This document shows, in pieces, positions 9,148-17,243 of a DNA stretch of 37,658 nucleotides. The number at the start of each line of letters is the position of its first letter. Positions within the stretch are counted from its first letter, which is position 1. The notes beneath the pieces were generated by a model, which was given only the letters and a program-made list of their open reading frames with translations, was not told the origin of the DNA and did no database searches. A program made the translations under genes and the position numbers. The stretch comes from Campylobacteraceae bacterium (lineage in GTDB: Bacteria; Campylobacterota; Campylobacteria; Campylobacterales; Sulfurovaceae), in assembly GCA_027038295.1 (NCBI GenBank), contig JALVXD010000166.1:1-37658 (forward strand). Direction: 5' to 3'.

Positions 9148-11013
9148 TTATTTTATCGGTACAAATTTTGGACCAACTATACATGGGAATGTTCTTACTT
9201 CAATATTACCATTACTATCAATCACCGTATCAGCCCAACAATACTCATGCCCTGCTCGTGCATCGTTTTTAATGCGTGGTACATACCAAAGCACAATATT
9301 TTCACCATCAATAGACTCATTTTTAGAGACATAACGTTCTACTCCATCTTCTTCTAGGTTACAACAAGAACCAAGAGTAAGTAGGTCTTTGTCTCCTTCA
9401 CCCTCTTTGAACTTTGTTACAAAAAGTGTAGCATTGTCACCTCTGCTGTCATCATGAAACTGTCCACGATTTGGCTCGATGTAGTAACCTTTTTTCTCAT
9501 TTTTATCAGTAACCTTGTAGAGGTATCTGTTTTGGTCATACACCTTTGCATCTTTTTGAAAGTCACTCTGCTCTGTAAGCCACTTTTTCCAAGAGCCATC
9601 ATACTTATAAAAGTTCTCTTTATCAGAAAACGCCATATCCATACGCATCACAGGTCTATAGATAGCATTCTCTCCACAACCTCTACCCTTGTTTACACCC
9701 ACTACCCTAAATGAGCCATCATCAAAAAACTCAAAACGGTTCTCATAACGGTAGTTACACGCCATCGGCCATTTTGGGTTACGGAAATCTTGTGTTAGGT
9801 AAAAACCTACTTTTTGCTTCTGCTCATCATAAAGCTCTTTTACCAAAGGACCATTAAAAGGAAGTACCACAGAGGTTGAGAACATAGGGCAACCCATGGC
9901 ATCGTTGTAACCAAAGAAGAACTTACCCTCATCTCCTTTTACAAACTCAACTTGACGACCTGCCATCACCACATCACCAGACGCATCAGCTTCACCTTTA
10001 CCCTCATAAGCTACATGCCAGTCTACTATTTTTGCCGTACTTAAAACCTTTTGACCTTTAAACTCTACGTTTATAATTTCTAAACCATCTGAACCTGTGA
10101 GCCTATAGTCTAACGTCCAACCGTTCTTCTCTAAGTGCGTATCTTTCTCGCAAAAGTTTTTCATAATGTAACGATTTTGAAGTGAACGCTCTGAGATACA
10201 AGCAGGAGTTGTAGTCTTACCCAGCCCAGCCCATTTGGCTGCTGCTAAAGTCATCTCGGTTAGGTCAACTATTGCCCAAAGAGCTTGTTCATTTTTATGG
10301 TCAGAAAAGGTAGGAGCCACACAGAGGTGTTCAGAGTTTTGACAAGGTGAGCCTTGTAATGCACCACGTACATTTGCCATGCTCATATCTTGTCTTCTTG
10401 GTGTTCTCTTTAATTCTTTAGCCACTTCAGGGGCATTAAGTGCAATGGCTTGGGCGATATGCGTTAAACGTAACGAGATATCTGGTTGCATTCCTGCATG
10501 GTTTGTAACCTCTAGCACCTTTTTATTATCTATATCGACTACAGCTCTTGTTGTTGTATTGGTTACATAGTTGTACTTTTCAGCTTGGTAGCACTTATGC
10601 GTTTCACAAATGGTTTTAGATGAATCTGACAACACAGAGACGATAGCAGGACGAATACGCATCATGTCGTTATGCAGAGGTTTTCCATTTCGTATGGTAT
10701 CTTTTAAAAATGCTTTATTTTTAAGTAGAATTTTTTGTGCCAATACTCCACTACTATCAAGCTCTGAATCATCTAAAGGTAAAACAGCTTGACCACTTTG
10801 TATAACTTTTTTTAAATCTTTTAAATACTCTTTAACTTCAGGAATATCACCATATGTCTTTGTAGAATACTGTGGCAATATAATTCTTTCTTCAACTCTT
10901 TTATGAGGAGATAGACTCTTAGAATCATTCCCTTCCACCATAAACCAATAGGTCACTAACACTACTAAACCAACCGATAAAATACCCATACTAATCTTTA
11001 TTTCATTACTCAA
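9148..11013 (-). CDS. Membrane-anchored copper-amine-oxidase-fold-like protein, probably without the copper site
   Basis: This 621-residue protein has an N-terminal membrane segment (about residues 7-26). Residues 141-206 (CYQAEKYNYV...QPDI...APEVAKEL) resemble the small N3 domain of copper amine oxidases. Residues 305-470 resemble the start of the catalytic domain: VEFKGQKVL, then FFFGYNDAMGCP, then CNYRYENRFEFFDDGSF. In that family the Tyr of N-Y-x-Y becomes the TPQ cofactor; here it would be Tyr421. The family's HxH copper ligands before R-x-D are replaced: Ala450 and Tyr452 precede R457-M-D459. So either the enzyme is inactive or it uses other chemistry. It starts 3 bases after the RnfD-like gene stop, indicating cotranscription. 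The fold call comes from motif reading and needs a profile search. Confidence 0.5.
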   Translation of the reverse strand: MSNEIKISMGILSVGLVVLVTYWFMVEGNDSKSLSPHKRVEERIILPQYSTKTYGDIPEVKEYLKDLKKVIQSGQAVLPLDDSELDSSGVLAQKILLKNKAFLKDTIRNGKPLHNDMMRIRPAIVSVLSDSSKTICETHKCYQAEKYNYVTNTTTRAVVDIDNKKVLEVTNHAGMQPDISLRLTHIAQAIALNAPEVAKELKRTPRRQDMSMANVRGALQGSPCQNSEHLCVAPTFSDHKNEQALWAIVDLTEMTLAAAKWAGLGKTTTPACISERSLQNRYIMKNFCEKDTHLEKNGWTLDYRLTGSDGLEIINVEFKGQKVLSTAKIVDWHVAYEGKGEADASGDVVMAGRQVEFVKGDEGKFFFGYNDAMGCPMFSTSVVLPFNGPLVKELYDEQKQKVGFYLTQDFRNPKWPMACNYRYENRFEFFDDGSFRVVGVNKGRGCGENAIYRPVMRMDMAFSDKENFYKYDGSWKKWLTEQSDFQKDAKVYDQNRYLYKVTDKNEKKGYYIEPNRGQFHDDSRGDNATLFVTKFKEGEGDKDLLTLGSCCNLEEDGVERYVSKNESIDGENIVLWYVPRIKNDARAGHEYCWADTVIDSNGNIEVRTFPCIVGPKFVPIK

Positions 11014-11016
11014 AAG

Positions 11017-11883
11017 CTAACCTTCCATCTCAAAATAATAAGGAGTCTGCATCTCTATAACGGTTAGAGTTGCTATTGCAAAAAAGAGTATAATCACTGT
11101 GAGCTTTAAAAGAGGCACTCTGTCGCTATTGAACTTTAACAGATTCACAAATATAGAGAAGAAAAATACCGACATAAACAGATGCTGGACTCTAAAACCA
11201 TAAAATCTATCAAGCAGAGTTGACATTAACGCAACCACCAAAGCAAAACCTATCTGCTCGTACCATTTTGTTGGTGTCACAGGTGGGTCGGTAAGCATAA
11301 AATATATAAACAAAATAAATGTAACAGAGTAGAGACGGTGATAAATATCTTCAAAAAGCGTTACAGGGTCATAGCCAACGATTAAGTAATATTGGAAAAA
11401 AAGATAAAAGAGTATAAATGCCAAAGGGATAATCCAACGATTGACACGAATAAGTATAATGATGGCTACCACAGAGACAACAAGAGACAACCATAACTCA
11501 TCACCAAATTGACCAGTAATTATATGTGCATCTTTATAAAAAAAGAGCAGAGCCATAATCAGTGCAAAATTAGAGGGGTTAAAAAACTGCTTACCTTTAA
11601 ACGTAAGAAAATGTTTTTGAGCCAAACCCAAGGTTATCACTAAAAAATATATCCAAAGATGAGGTGAGTACATAAGGACAATCACCCCTATGGCTGTAGA
11701 AAAACTAGAATAAGAAAAATAAAACTCTCTACGCTTATTAAAATAGAGAAAAAGATGCTCTATAAAAACTGTAAAAGTTAAAATGGCAACAATCTCTACC
11801 CAACCCAAGTAGATATGTGCCATAAAACTTCCAACAACTAGAAGAAGAAAAAGATTAATATTCTGATGTAGCTGTATAGGCAA
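11017..11883 (-). CDS. RnfD/NqrB/UnbU-like integral membrane protein
   Basis: This 288-residue protein has about eight or nine membrane segments. KQFFNPSNFAL (about residues 98-108) and FMLTDPPVTP (about residues 196-205) match conserved loops of the NQR2/RnfD family, whose members carry flavin in ion-translocating electron transfer; the UnbU branch is similar. I do not see the S-x-G-A-T flavinylation motif of NqrB and RnfD, so covalent FMN is doubtful. No other rnf or nqr gene is nearby. The TTG start is supported by GGGGAG 8 bases upstream. It lies 5 bases past the M23 peptidase stop and 3 bases before the amine-oxidase-like gene, so the three may form one transcript. Confidence 0.65.
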   Translation of the reverse strand: MPIQLHQNINLFLLLVVGSFMAHIYLGWVEIVAILTFTVFIEHLFLYFNKRREFYFSYSSFSTAIGVIVLMYSPHLWIYFLVITLGLAQKHFLTFKGKQFFNPSNFALIMALLFFYKDAHIITGQFGDELWLSLVVSVVAIIILIRVNRWIIPLAFILFYLFFQYYLIVGYDPVTLFEDIYHRLYSVTFILFIYFMLTDPPVTPTKWYEQIGFALVVALMSTLLDRFYGFRVQHLFMSVFFFSIFVNLLKFNSDRVPLLKLTVIILFFAIATLTVIEMQTPYYFEMEG

Positions 11884-11888
11884 GGGGA

Positions 11889-13295
11889 CTACTCCCCTTT
11901 TATAATTTTATCAGCAGCTTTAAATACCTTATTAATATTATCTTTTATCCATTTACTGTCCATCCACTCTTCAGGACGAACTTCATTACCTTGAACCAAC
12001 ACACCAAAGTGTAAATGGTCACCAAGTGCTAAACCAGACTTACCAGTTTGTGCTATGACAAAATCAGCACCTATCTCTTCACCCTCACTTACTATGATAT
12101 TTGAGCAGTGACCATAAAGAGTATAGAGTCCCATACCATGGTCAATCATAGGCATATTTCCATAAATTCCATTGTACTCTGCAAAAACAACTTTACCAGG
12201 GTTAGAGCTAACAATCTTTGCCATTTTAGTACTTGCCATATCTAATCCAACATGGTAAGAGTGGGAGACCTCATTCTCTTTTTCTCCATAATAGTAGTGA
12301 CGTTCATCTCCAAAAGAGGCAACCTTAGCTGCATTTTTTAAAGGGTAAAACTTTTTAATTTTCCAAGAGTCTAACATCTCATCTGAAACATTTTTAGAAA
12401 GTTTATGAATAACCTCTTCATTTTCAAGTCTCATGGTCTCATTGACTGCTTTTAACTTCTCTAAACGATCAGTAATGGTTGAATACTTTGGTTCAGTATC
12501 AATCAAATCAGAAATTTTTCCATCTATAAATTTATCTTTGGCTTCTATCCATGATACTTTATACTTTTTTGCCATAACATAAAGAGGGATATGTGCTATT
12601 CGTTTATTCCCAGCCTTGTCTATGGCTACAATATCGGCTGTAAAATTCTCTTTATTAAATGGCCAAGCGATGAGTGTTGCATAGTATCCCTCTTCTTTAT
12701 AAGGTTGTGCCTTAAACTCTTGACCACCAGCCTTCACATAGAATCCTTTTAAAGATTCATCTTTAACTTGAAAAATAACCAATGCCGACCCACCACGAGT
12801 AATGGAGTAGGAGTTCGACAGAATATTTACATCTGGACGTTTATAATCAACTTTAACATTAATAGATTTTACAACACTGTTGCCTTGAAAAAAGTTCCAT
12901 TTACTTTTATCTGTAGCCAAAATTGTAACCTTTAAATTGGTAGCACGAGGGTCTAACATAACACCTTTAACAGCCTTTTTTGGGTAAGAAATTTCAACTA
13001 TTTTTTTATTAACGTTTTCTAAAAGACGTTCTGTTGCTACAGTCACTTCGTTTGAGCCATCACTAACACGTACTTCGTATGATTGCAAAGCACTCTCATC
13101 TACAATAGGTATCTTTAATGGCACCTTACGATTCCAATAAATAGATGTTTCACTTTGAATAACAGGCTTGTTTCTTTCAAAATCTTTTGAAGTAAAAACA
13201 TACGCACCTGCACCTAAAAGTCCTGCTAAAACCATTAACCATAAAGTTCCACCAGAACTCTTTTTCTTTTTATAACTAAAACCACTTCTTCTCAT
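11889..13295 (-). CDS. M23-family peptidoglycan metallopeptidase, membrane anchored
   Basis: This 468-residue protein has a basic N-terminus and one membrane segment (about residues 17-35). A long beta-rich and then coiled middle part (about residues 40-310) precedes a C-terminal M23/LytM domain. The zinc motif is present: HVGLDMAS (H-x3-D), then GHC and GDHLHFG (H-x-H). Members of the family cut peptide cross-links of murein in the periplasm, and in Campylobacterota related proteins shape the cell. It overlaps the 3' end of the DHH phosphoesterase gene by 20 bases, so the two are translationally linked. With all zinc ligands kept it should be active, not a degenerate activator. Confidence 0.88.
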   Translation of the reverse strand: MRRSGFSYKKKKSSGGTLWLMVLAGLLGAGAYVFTSKDFERNKPVIQSETSIYWNRKVPLKIPIVDESALQSYEVRVSDGSNEVTVATERLLENVNKKIVEISYPKKAVKGVMLDPRATNLKVTILATDKSKWNFFQGNSVVKSINVKVDYKRPDVNILSNSYSITRGGSALVIFQVKDESLKGFYVKAGGQEFKAQPYKEEGYYATLIAWPFNKENFTADIVAIDKAGNKRIAHIPLYVMAKKYKVSWIEAKDKFIDGKISDLIDTEPKYSTITDRLEKLKAVNETMRLENEEVIHKLSKNVSDEMLDSWKIKKFYPLKNAAKVASFGDERHYYYGEKENEVSHSYHVGLDMASTKMAKIVSSNPGKVVFAEYNGIYGNMPMIDHGMGLYTLYGHCSNIIVSEGEEIGADFVIAQTGKSGLALGDHLHFGVLVQGNEVRPEEWMDSKWIKDNINKVFKAADKIIKGE

Positions 13296-14232
13296 CTAAT
13301 AATCCCTTTGTTTTTATCTCTTTTTTAATCATCTCTATTAATACTTTCCTCTTTATATTATCTATCTCAAAACCTACTGCATGTTTATGTCCACCACCAC
13401 CAAAACTAATTGCTAGAGCTGATATATCAACATGTTTACTTCTTATAGAAACACGTATCTTATCTTCTAGCTCTATCAACAGTATTGACAGTTCGGTCGT
13501 AACCAATGAAACCCCATAGTCTACTATACCAACGACATCCAGTATAGTAGCTCCTGCTTCTAAAAGCTTCTCTTGACTAACATGCATAAATACCACTTCA
13601 CCATCTTTATACAAATCTAAAGTATCCAATGTGCTACCTAAAATACGTAAAGATGCCAAAGAGCGTCTCTGCTTTAGATTGAATACTACTTTTGATATAT
13701 CAACACCACAAGCCATTAAATCTGAGGCTATATTAAATGTATCATTTTTCACACTTCTTGTTGTAAAATACTGTGTATCTGAAAGCAGTGCTGTATAGAA
13801 GCATGTTGCAATCTCTTTTGTAATAGTAAATTCATCTCGAAACAACTTATAGGCAACTTCTGAAGCAGAAACTGCCATAGGTTCTACAACATTAACGGTT
13901 CCATACCTAGTGTTGCTTTTATGATGGTCAATATTAATAATGGTTCTAGAATTCAAATCAAATCCTAGTCGGTCAATACTCCCAGTATCACATGCGATAA
14001 TTAAACTGTTATCAAAATCCATTTGACTTTTTATTTTAACAAAATATGGTAAAAAATCTAAGTTTATGGGCAAATTTGTACCATTATTGACAACTTCGAC
14101 CCGTTTTCCACTATTTTTTAAAATTCCATAGATACCTAAAGCTGTACCAATTGTATCTGCATCTGGATTTAAATGTGTTACTATCGTAATTTTTTCATAT
14201 CTTAAAATTAGCTCTTTAACTTCTTCAATCAC
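13276..14232 (-). CDS. DHH/DHHA1 phosphoesterase (NrnA-like oligoribonuclease/pAp phosphatase)
   Basis: This 318-residue protein has the expected DHH-family motifs in order: VTHLNPDADTIG (motif I), ACDTGSIDRLG (motif II), NIDHHKSN (the DHH motif), and a C-terminal DHHA1 region with FGGGGHKHAVGF. Members of the NrnA type degrade short RNA oligonucleotides and dephosphorylate 3'-phosphoadenosine 5'-phosphate using manganese; cyclic-dinucleotide phosphodiesterases are close relatives. The start is GTG, 3 bases after the nadC stop, giving a tight nadC-DHH-M23 run. Substrate is inferred from family and size. Confidence 0.85.
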   Translation of the reverse strand: MIEEVKELILRYEKITIVTHLNPDADTIGTALGIYGILKNSGKRVEVVNNGTNLPINLDFLPYFVKIKSQMDFDNSLIIACDTGSIDRLGFDLNSRTIINIDHHKSNTRYGTVNVVEPMAVSASEVAYKLFRDEFTITKEIATCFYTALLSDTQYFTTRSVKNDTFNIASDLMACGVDISKVVFNLKQRRSLASLRILGSTLDTLDLYKDGEVVFMHVSQEKLLEAGATILDVVGIVDYGVSLVTTELSILLIELEDKIRVSIRSKHVDISALAISFGGGGHKHAVGFEIDNIKRKVLIEMIKKEIKTKGLLDEKKWF

Positions 14233-14235
14233 GTT

Positions 14236-15057
14236 CTAAGCTTCCATTTTCATAGACAAATCAATCCAATTTGCTTGATGAATGAGTGCACCAGAAGATA
14301 TGGCATCAACTCCTGTTTTTGCAATATCTTCTATGGTGTCAAGTGTTACATTTCCACTCGCTTCAAGTAGTATATGTGGATAGTTTTTATCTCTAAAAAG
14401 TACCACTTCTTCTATATTTATATTACTCATATTATCACACATAACTATGTCAGCCCCTGCTTCCATTGCCTCTTTAACACCTTTAAAATCTTCACACTCT
14501 ATCTCTACTTTGGAAGTAAAAGGAATCTTTTGACGAACTTCTTTCATAAATTCAGATAAATTATCAATAGTCTTTAAATGGGTATCTTTCAACATTAAAC
14601 AATCATCAAGCCCCATACGGTGGTTAATCCCCCCACCACAACGAACAGCATACTTCTCAAACTCTCGAAGAAGAGGTCTCGTTTTTCGAGTATCTAAAAG
14701 TTTTACTCCATAAGCTTCTACCTTTTTAACAAATTTTGCTGTCAGCGTAGCAATAGATGAGGCATGAAGTGCAATATCTAAAATAGAACGCTCTAACGAT
14801 AAAATAGCTTTAGAATCACCAGAGACATAAAGCAGTTTATCTCCTACCTTAAAAGGCGTACCATCTTCAACTTCCCAAACTAAGTTTAAATCATACATCT
14901 TTGCTAAAACCTCTATATATGCTCTCCCTGCAAAAACACCTTCACTCTTAGCAACAATAAAAGCACGAACTTTTTTAGCGTCACTTATTCGAGAAAACAG
15001 GTCTCCACGACCAACATCTTCGGCGACCATGTCTTCTATAAATTTATGTTTTAACAC
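14236..15057 (-). CDS. nadC: Nicotinate-nucleotide pyrophosphorylase (carboxylating)
   Basis: This 273-residue protein, the usual family length, converts quinolinate and PRPP to nicotinate mononucleotide, CO2 and pyrophosphate in de novo NAD synthesis. Diagnostic motifs are EDVGRGDLF at the N-terminus, LDTRKTRPLLREFEKYAV, RCGGGINHRMGLDDCLMLKD, VEIECED, MCDNM and LEASGNV...AISSGAL. The family usually reads TRKTTPGLR and HR-x-GL-x-D; here TRKTRPLLR is a mild variation. The start is GTG. nadA and nadB are not adjacent in this window. It is divergent from smpB. Confidence 0.9.
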   Translation of the reverse strand: MLKHKFIEDMVAEDVGRGDLFSRISDAKKVRAFIVAKSEGVFAGRAYIEVLAKMYDLNLVWEVEDGTPFKVGDKLLYVSGDSKAILSLERSILDIALHASSIATLTAKFVKKVEAYGVKLLDTRKTRPLLREFEKYAVRCGGGINHRMGLDDCLMLKDTHLKTIDNLSEFMKEVRQKIPFTSKVEIECEDFKGVKEAMEAGADIVMCDNMSNINIEEVVLFRDKNYPHILLEASGNVTLDTIEDIAKTGVDAISSGALIHQANWIDLSMKMEA

Positions 15058-15114
15058 ACTATCCCCAATATTTTTGGGAGATTATAACATAAATCTTATT
15101 TTATGGATTTTAGA

Positions 15115-15120
15115 TATAAT
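15115..15120 (+). promoter_or_regulatory. Likely -10 element for smpB
   Basis: TATAAT lies 34 bases before the smpB ATG in the nadC-smpB divergent gap. No good -35 is seen, as is common for Campylobacterota promoters. Confidence 0.45.
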
Positions 15121-15153
15121 AAGTAAAAAATTAAAGTAAAAAAAGAATAAATT

Positions 15154-15612
15154 ATGTCCATAAATATAATAGCAAAAAATAAAAAAGCCTATCATGACTA
15201 TGAAATACTAGAAAAACATGAAGCAGGTATTGTTCTACAAGGTTATGAAGTAAAAGCCTTACGTGCCAAACGTGCCAATCTCAATGATGCTTTTTGTCGT
15301 TTTATTAAAGGTGAACTTCACCTTATGAACACACATATAGCCCACCTAGATACAACAAACAAAAACTTTGCAAGAGATACAAGAAGCCCAAGAAAACTCC
15401 TACTTCATAAAAAAGAGTTGGACAAACTCTATGAAAAAGTACAAAAAGATGGGCTCACCATCGTCCCTCTTATGCTCTATTTTAATGAAAGAAACTATAT
15501 GAAGGTCAGCATCGCTGTTGCAAAGGGTAAACAACTTCATGATAAGCGTGAGACTTTAAAAAGAAGAACACAACTACGTGAAGCACAACAAGCCATGAAA
15601 AATTATAAATAA
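15154..15612 (+). CDS. smpB: SsrA-binding protein SmpB
   Basis: This 152-residue protein binds tmRNA and delivers it to stalled ribosomes for trans-translation. It shows the conserved start KNKKAYHDYEILEKHEAGIV, LQGYEVKALRAKRANL, the MNTHIAHLD region, LLLHKKEL and GLTIVPLMLYFNE, and a basic C-terminal tail (KRETLKRRTQLREAQQAM) that enters the decoding channel. Length is typical. It stands alone on the plus strand and meets the methyltransferase gene tail to tail with 1 base between stops. Confidence 0.95.
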   Translation: MSINIIAKNKKAYHDYEILEKHEAGIVLQGYEVKALRAKRANLNDAFCRFIKGELHLMNTHIAHLDTTNKNFARDTRSPRKLLLHKKELDKLYEKVQKDGLTIVPLMLYFNERNYMKVSIAVAKGKQLHDKRETLKRRTQLREAQQAMKNYK

Positions 15613-15613
15613 A

Positions 15614-16258
15614 TTATTTTTTTTGAAAAACCACTATATTTTTATCTATAATTTTAAGTACTTTTAGTCCCACCATCTTAGCCATAATTTCAAAACTTTT
15701 AGGTGTAAAAAAGCTTATATGTGTGGGGTCTCGCCTGTACCACCACGCTAAAAATGATTCATCCTCTTTTGGAGGAAACTTTGTCATGAGAACAATATAT
15801 CCACTCTCATTCGTATGTTCAACCAATAACTTTAAAATTTTAAGAGGCTCTTTTAGATGCTCAAATACTTCCGTAGAGGTAATTAAATCATACATCTTTC
15901 CCTCATATACTTTTTTAGGATAAAAATACAAATCATATATATCGACAACTAAGCCTTTTCGTTCTAAAAGCTCTGCCAAAACAGGACCAGAACCACAACC
16001 AAACTCTAACACACTCTTTATATTTTCTTCATAAGGAACTATAGATTTTTCTATAAACTCTTCAAACATTTTCACATAACCTAAAGAGTCAAAACCATTT
16101 TGATGCATATCATACTTGCTCTTTTCACTCTCTTTATCTAGGATGAACTTATCATTTAAATAGACAAAGCCACAAAAACTACAACGATAATAGCTTAACT
16201 CTTTTTTATTATCAAAGATAACAGTTGTATCTGCTTCACAAATTTTACACTGATGTAT
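15614..16258 (-). CDS. Zinc-ribbon class I SAM methyltransferase with a non-ATG start
   Basis: From the first ATG (16108) the product has 164 residues. The frame stays open upstream and encodes a C-x2-C / C-x2-C zinc ribbon (HQCKICEAD ... YRCSFCGFVYLND) that commonly precedes this kind of methyltransferase, so the real protein is about 214 residues. The SAM site is VLEFGCGSGPVLAELL, followed by DLITSTEVFEHLKEP and FWWYRRDPTHISFF-like text (AWWYRRDPTHISFFTP). No ATG, GTG or TTG exists in the extension; a perfect AGGAGG (16265-16270) sits 6 bases before ATA (16256-16258), with ATT just before it. I take ATA as the start. The substrate is unknown; such proteins often act on sugars or small molecules. 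Confidence 0.75.
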   Translation of the reverse strand: MHQCKICEADTTVIFDNKKELSYYRCSFCGFVYLNDKFILDKESEKSKYDMHQNGFDSLGYVKMFEEFIEKSIVPYEENIKSVLEFGCGSGPVLAELLERKGLVVDIYDLYFYPKKVYEGKMYDLITSTEVFEHLKEPLKILKLLVEHTNESGYIVLMTKFPPKEDESFLAWWYRRDPTHISFFTPKSFEIMAKMVGLKVLKIIDKNIVVFQKK

Positions 16259-16264
16259 AATACA

Positions 16265-16270
16265 CCTCCT
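16265..16270 (-). promoter_or_regulatory. Perfect Shine-Dalgarno before a non-canonical start
   Basis: AGGAGG on the minus strand, 6 bases before ATA (3 before ATT). TATAAT-like boxes lie at about 16271-16276 and 16284-16289. This site decides the start of the methyltransferase upstream of its first ATG. Confidence 0.6.
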
Positions 16271-16346
16271 AATTATAAAATCGAATTATACCATGAACTT
16301 TTTTTTCACATAGATTAAAATAAATATTAATAAAAATATATATATC

Positions 16347-16352
16347 TATAAT
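16347..16352 (+). promoter_or_regulatory. Likely -10 element for the small secreted protein
   Basis: TATAAT in a very AT-rich stretch, 63 bases before the ATG at 16416. A second candidate, TACAAT, lies at 16384-16389. The ribosome-binding site AAGGA is at 16404-16408. Confidence 0.4.
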
Positions 16353-16415
16353 AAATATACTCTTTAAGGAAAAAAGTGTTAAAGTACAATACATTAAAAT
16401 TTAAAGGATGTATAA

Positions 16416-16688
16416 ATGAAACTATTACTAAGTCTAATGATTGCAGGTTCAGCACTATTAATTGCAGGTGGAGATATTATGCCTGTTGAAGTTGTAACAA
16501 AATTTGAAAAAATGGAACCAGCTCCAGCACCGTCAAGATGTTATAAACCAAATATTAAAAAATGTCCAGATTGTGTTGATGTAGCAGAAATCTGTCCAGA
16601 TGATCCAAACTTACCAATGGCTCAAACAGTACCATGTGAAGGTCTTTTAAGACAACAAGCAGCAGAGAGAGCAGCGCAAGGTCACTAA
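16416..16688 (+). CDS. Small secreted Cys-containing protein with AGGDIMPV motif
   Basis: This 90-residue protein has a signal peptide (about residues 1-17) and then AGGDIMPVE, nearly the same as the AGGDIIPV after the signal of the barrel protein at 132. The mature part has a Pro/Ala linker and five cysteines (SRCYKPNIKKCPDCVDVAEIC, PCEG). The Cys spacing suggests disulfides or metal binding, but no known family is recognised. It ends in an Ala/Gln-rich helix. It is a single gene with its own promoter and RBS, ending at a shared terminator. Function unknown. Confidence 0.7.
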   Translation: MKLLLSLMIAGSALLIAGGDIMPVEVVTKFEKMEPAPAPSRCYKPNIKKCPDCVDVAEICPDDPNLPMAQTVPCEGLLRQQAAERAAQGH

Positions 16689-16695
16689 AAACCTC

Positions 16696-16719
16696 TTTTA
16701 CCACCTTTTGGTGGTAAAA
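16696..16719. terminator. Bidirectional terminator overlapping a coding end
   Basis: A perfect 10-base stem TTTTACCACC / GGTGGTAAAA with loop TTTT, with A-run and T-run on either side, works in both directions. It serves the secreted protein (plus strand) and the lipoprotein (minus strand), and its arms encode the last codons of the lipoprotein (TTKRW). Confidence 0.8.
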
Positions 16720-17243
16720 ACTTTATATAAACCTTTTCTCTCTTTCCATTTATACTTTTTATCTTCTCTAATTCTTTTAAAATACAAATCACCTGAATCT
16801 CTCCAAGCATCTAATAAAATACTATTGTTTATCCCCTTATCTTTTAAGGAGACACAGAGTGCATTGTGTTCATTTAAGTATCCTATATTGGCTCCAACTA
16901 CATGAAGAGAGAAACTTCGATAGTGTTTTTTTATCAAAAAATGTAACAAATCCTCTGCCCACTCATAACAAAGACCTCGTTTTTTTAAGCCTATATTCAC
17001 TAAAGTATTTTGTAGCCAAGGTACATCAATAGATTTATACTTTTGAGCTAAAAAATAACTATGTTCAACACTTCTTTTTGCTAAATCTTTTGCTTCATAA
17101 ACATCTACCTTTGAGCCAAGATGAAGAAGCATATTTTGTAAGTTAAGGACTTTAGCTTGACGTTGTTCCAAGGGTGGAGTCTTTACAGCACACCCCATAA
17201 AAAATAGAAGAAAAAAAAGACTAAATAAATAGGTAGTTCGCAT
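16698..17243 (-). CDS. Lipoprotein with a putative transglutaminase-like Cys-His-Asp triad
   Basis: This 181-residue protein has a lipobox FFMGC, so Cys18 should carry lipid. The mature region has RGLCYEWAEDLLHFL (Cys92), NEHNALCVSL (His126) and ILLDAWRDSGDLYF (Asp145). The order and spacing resemble papain/transglutaminase-like cysteine peptidases of bacteria; that is inference from motif order. The start overlaps the 3' end of the rhomboid gene by 23 bases, so the two are cotranscribed, and it is the last gene of the dnaB-comEC-rhomboid run. Substrate unknown; it may act on an envelope protein. Confidence 0.6.
   Translation of the reverse strand: MRTTYLFSLFFLLFFMGCAVKTPPLEQRQAKVLNLQNMLLHLGSKVDVYEAKDLAKRSVEHSYFLAQKYKSIDVPWLQNTLVNIGLKKRGLCYEWAEDLLHFLIKKHYRSFSLHVVGANIGYLNEHNALCVSLKDKGINNSILLDAWRDSGDLYFKRIREDKKYKWKERKGLYKVFTTKRW

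Noticed and set aside
11017-11883. Part of an rnf or nqr complex
   Set aside because: No other subunit is present and the flavinylation motif was not seen; the UnbU-like branch is more likely.
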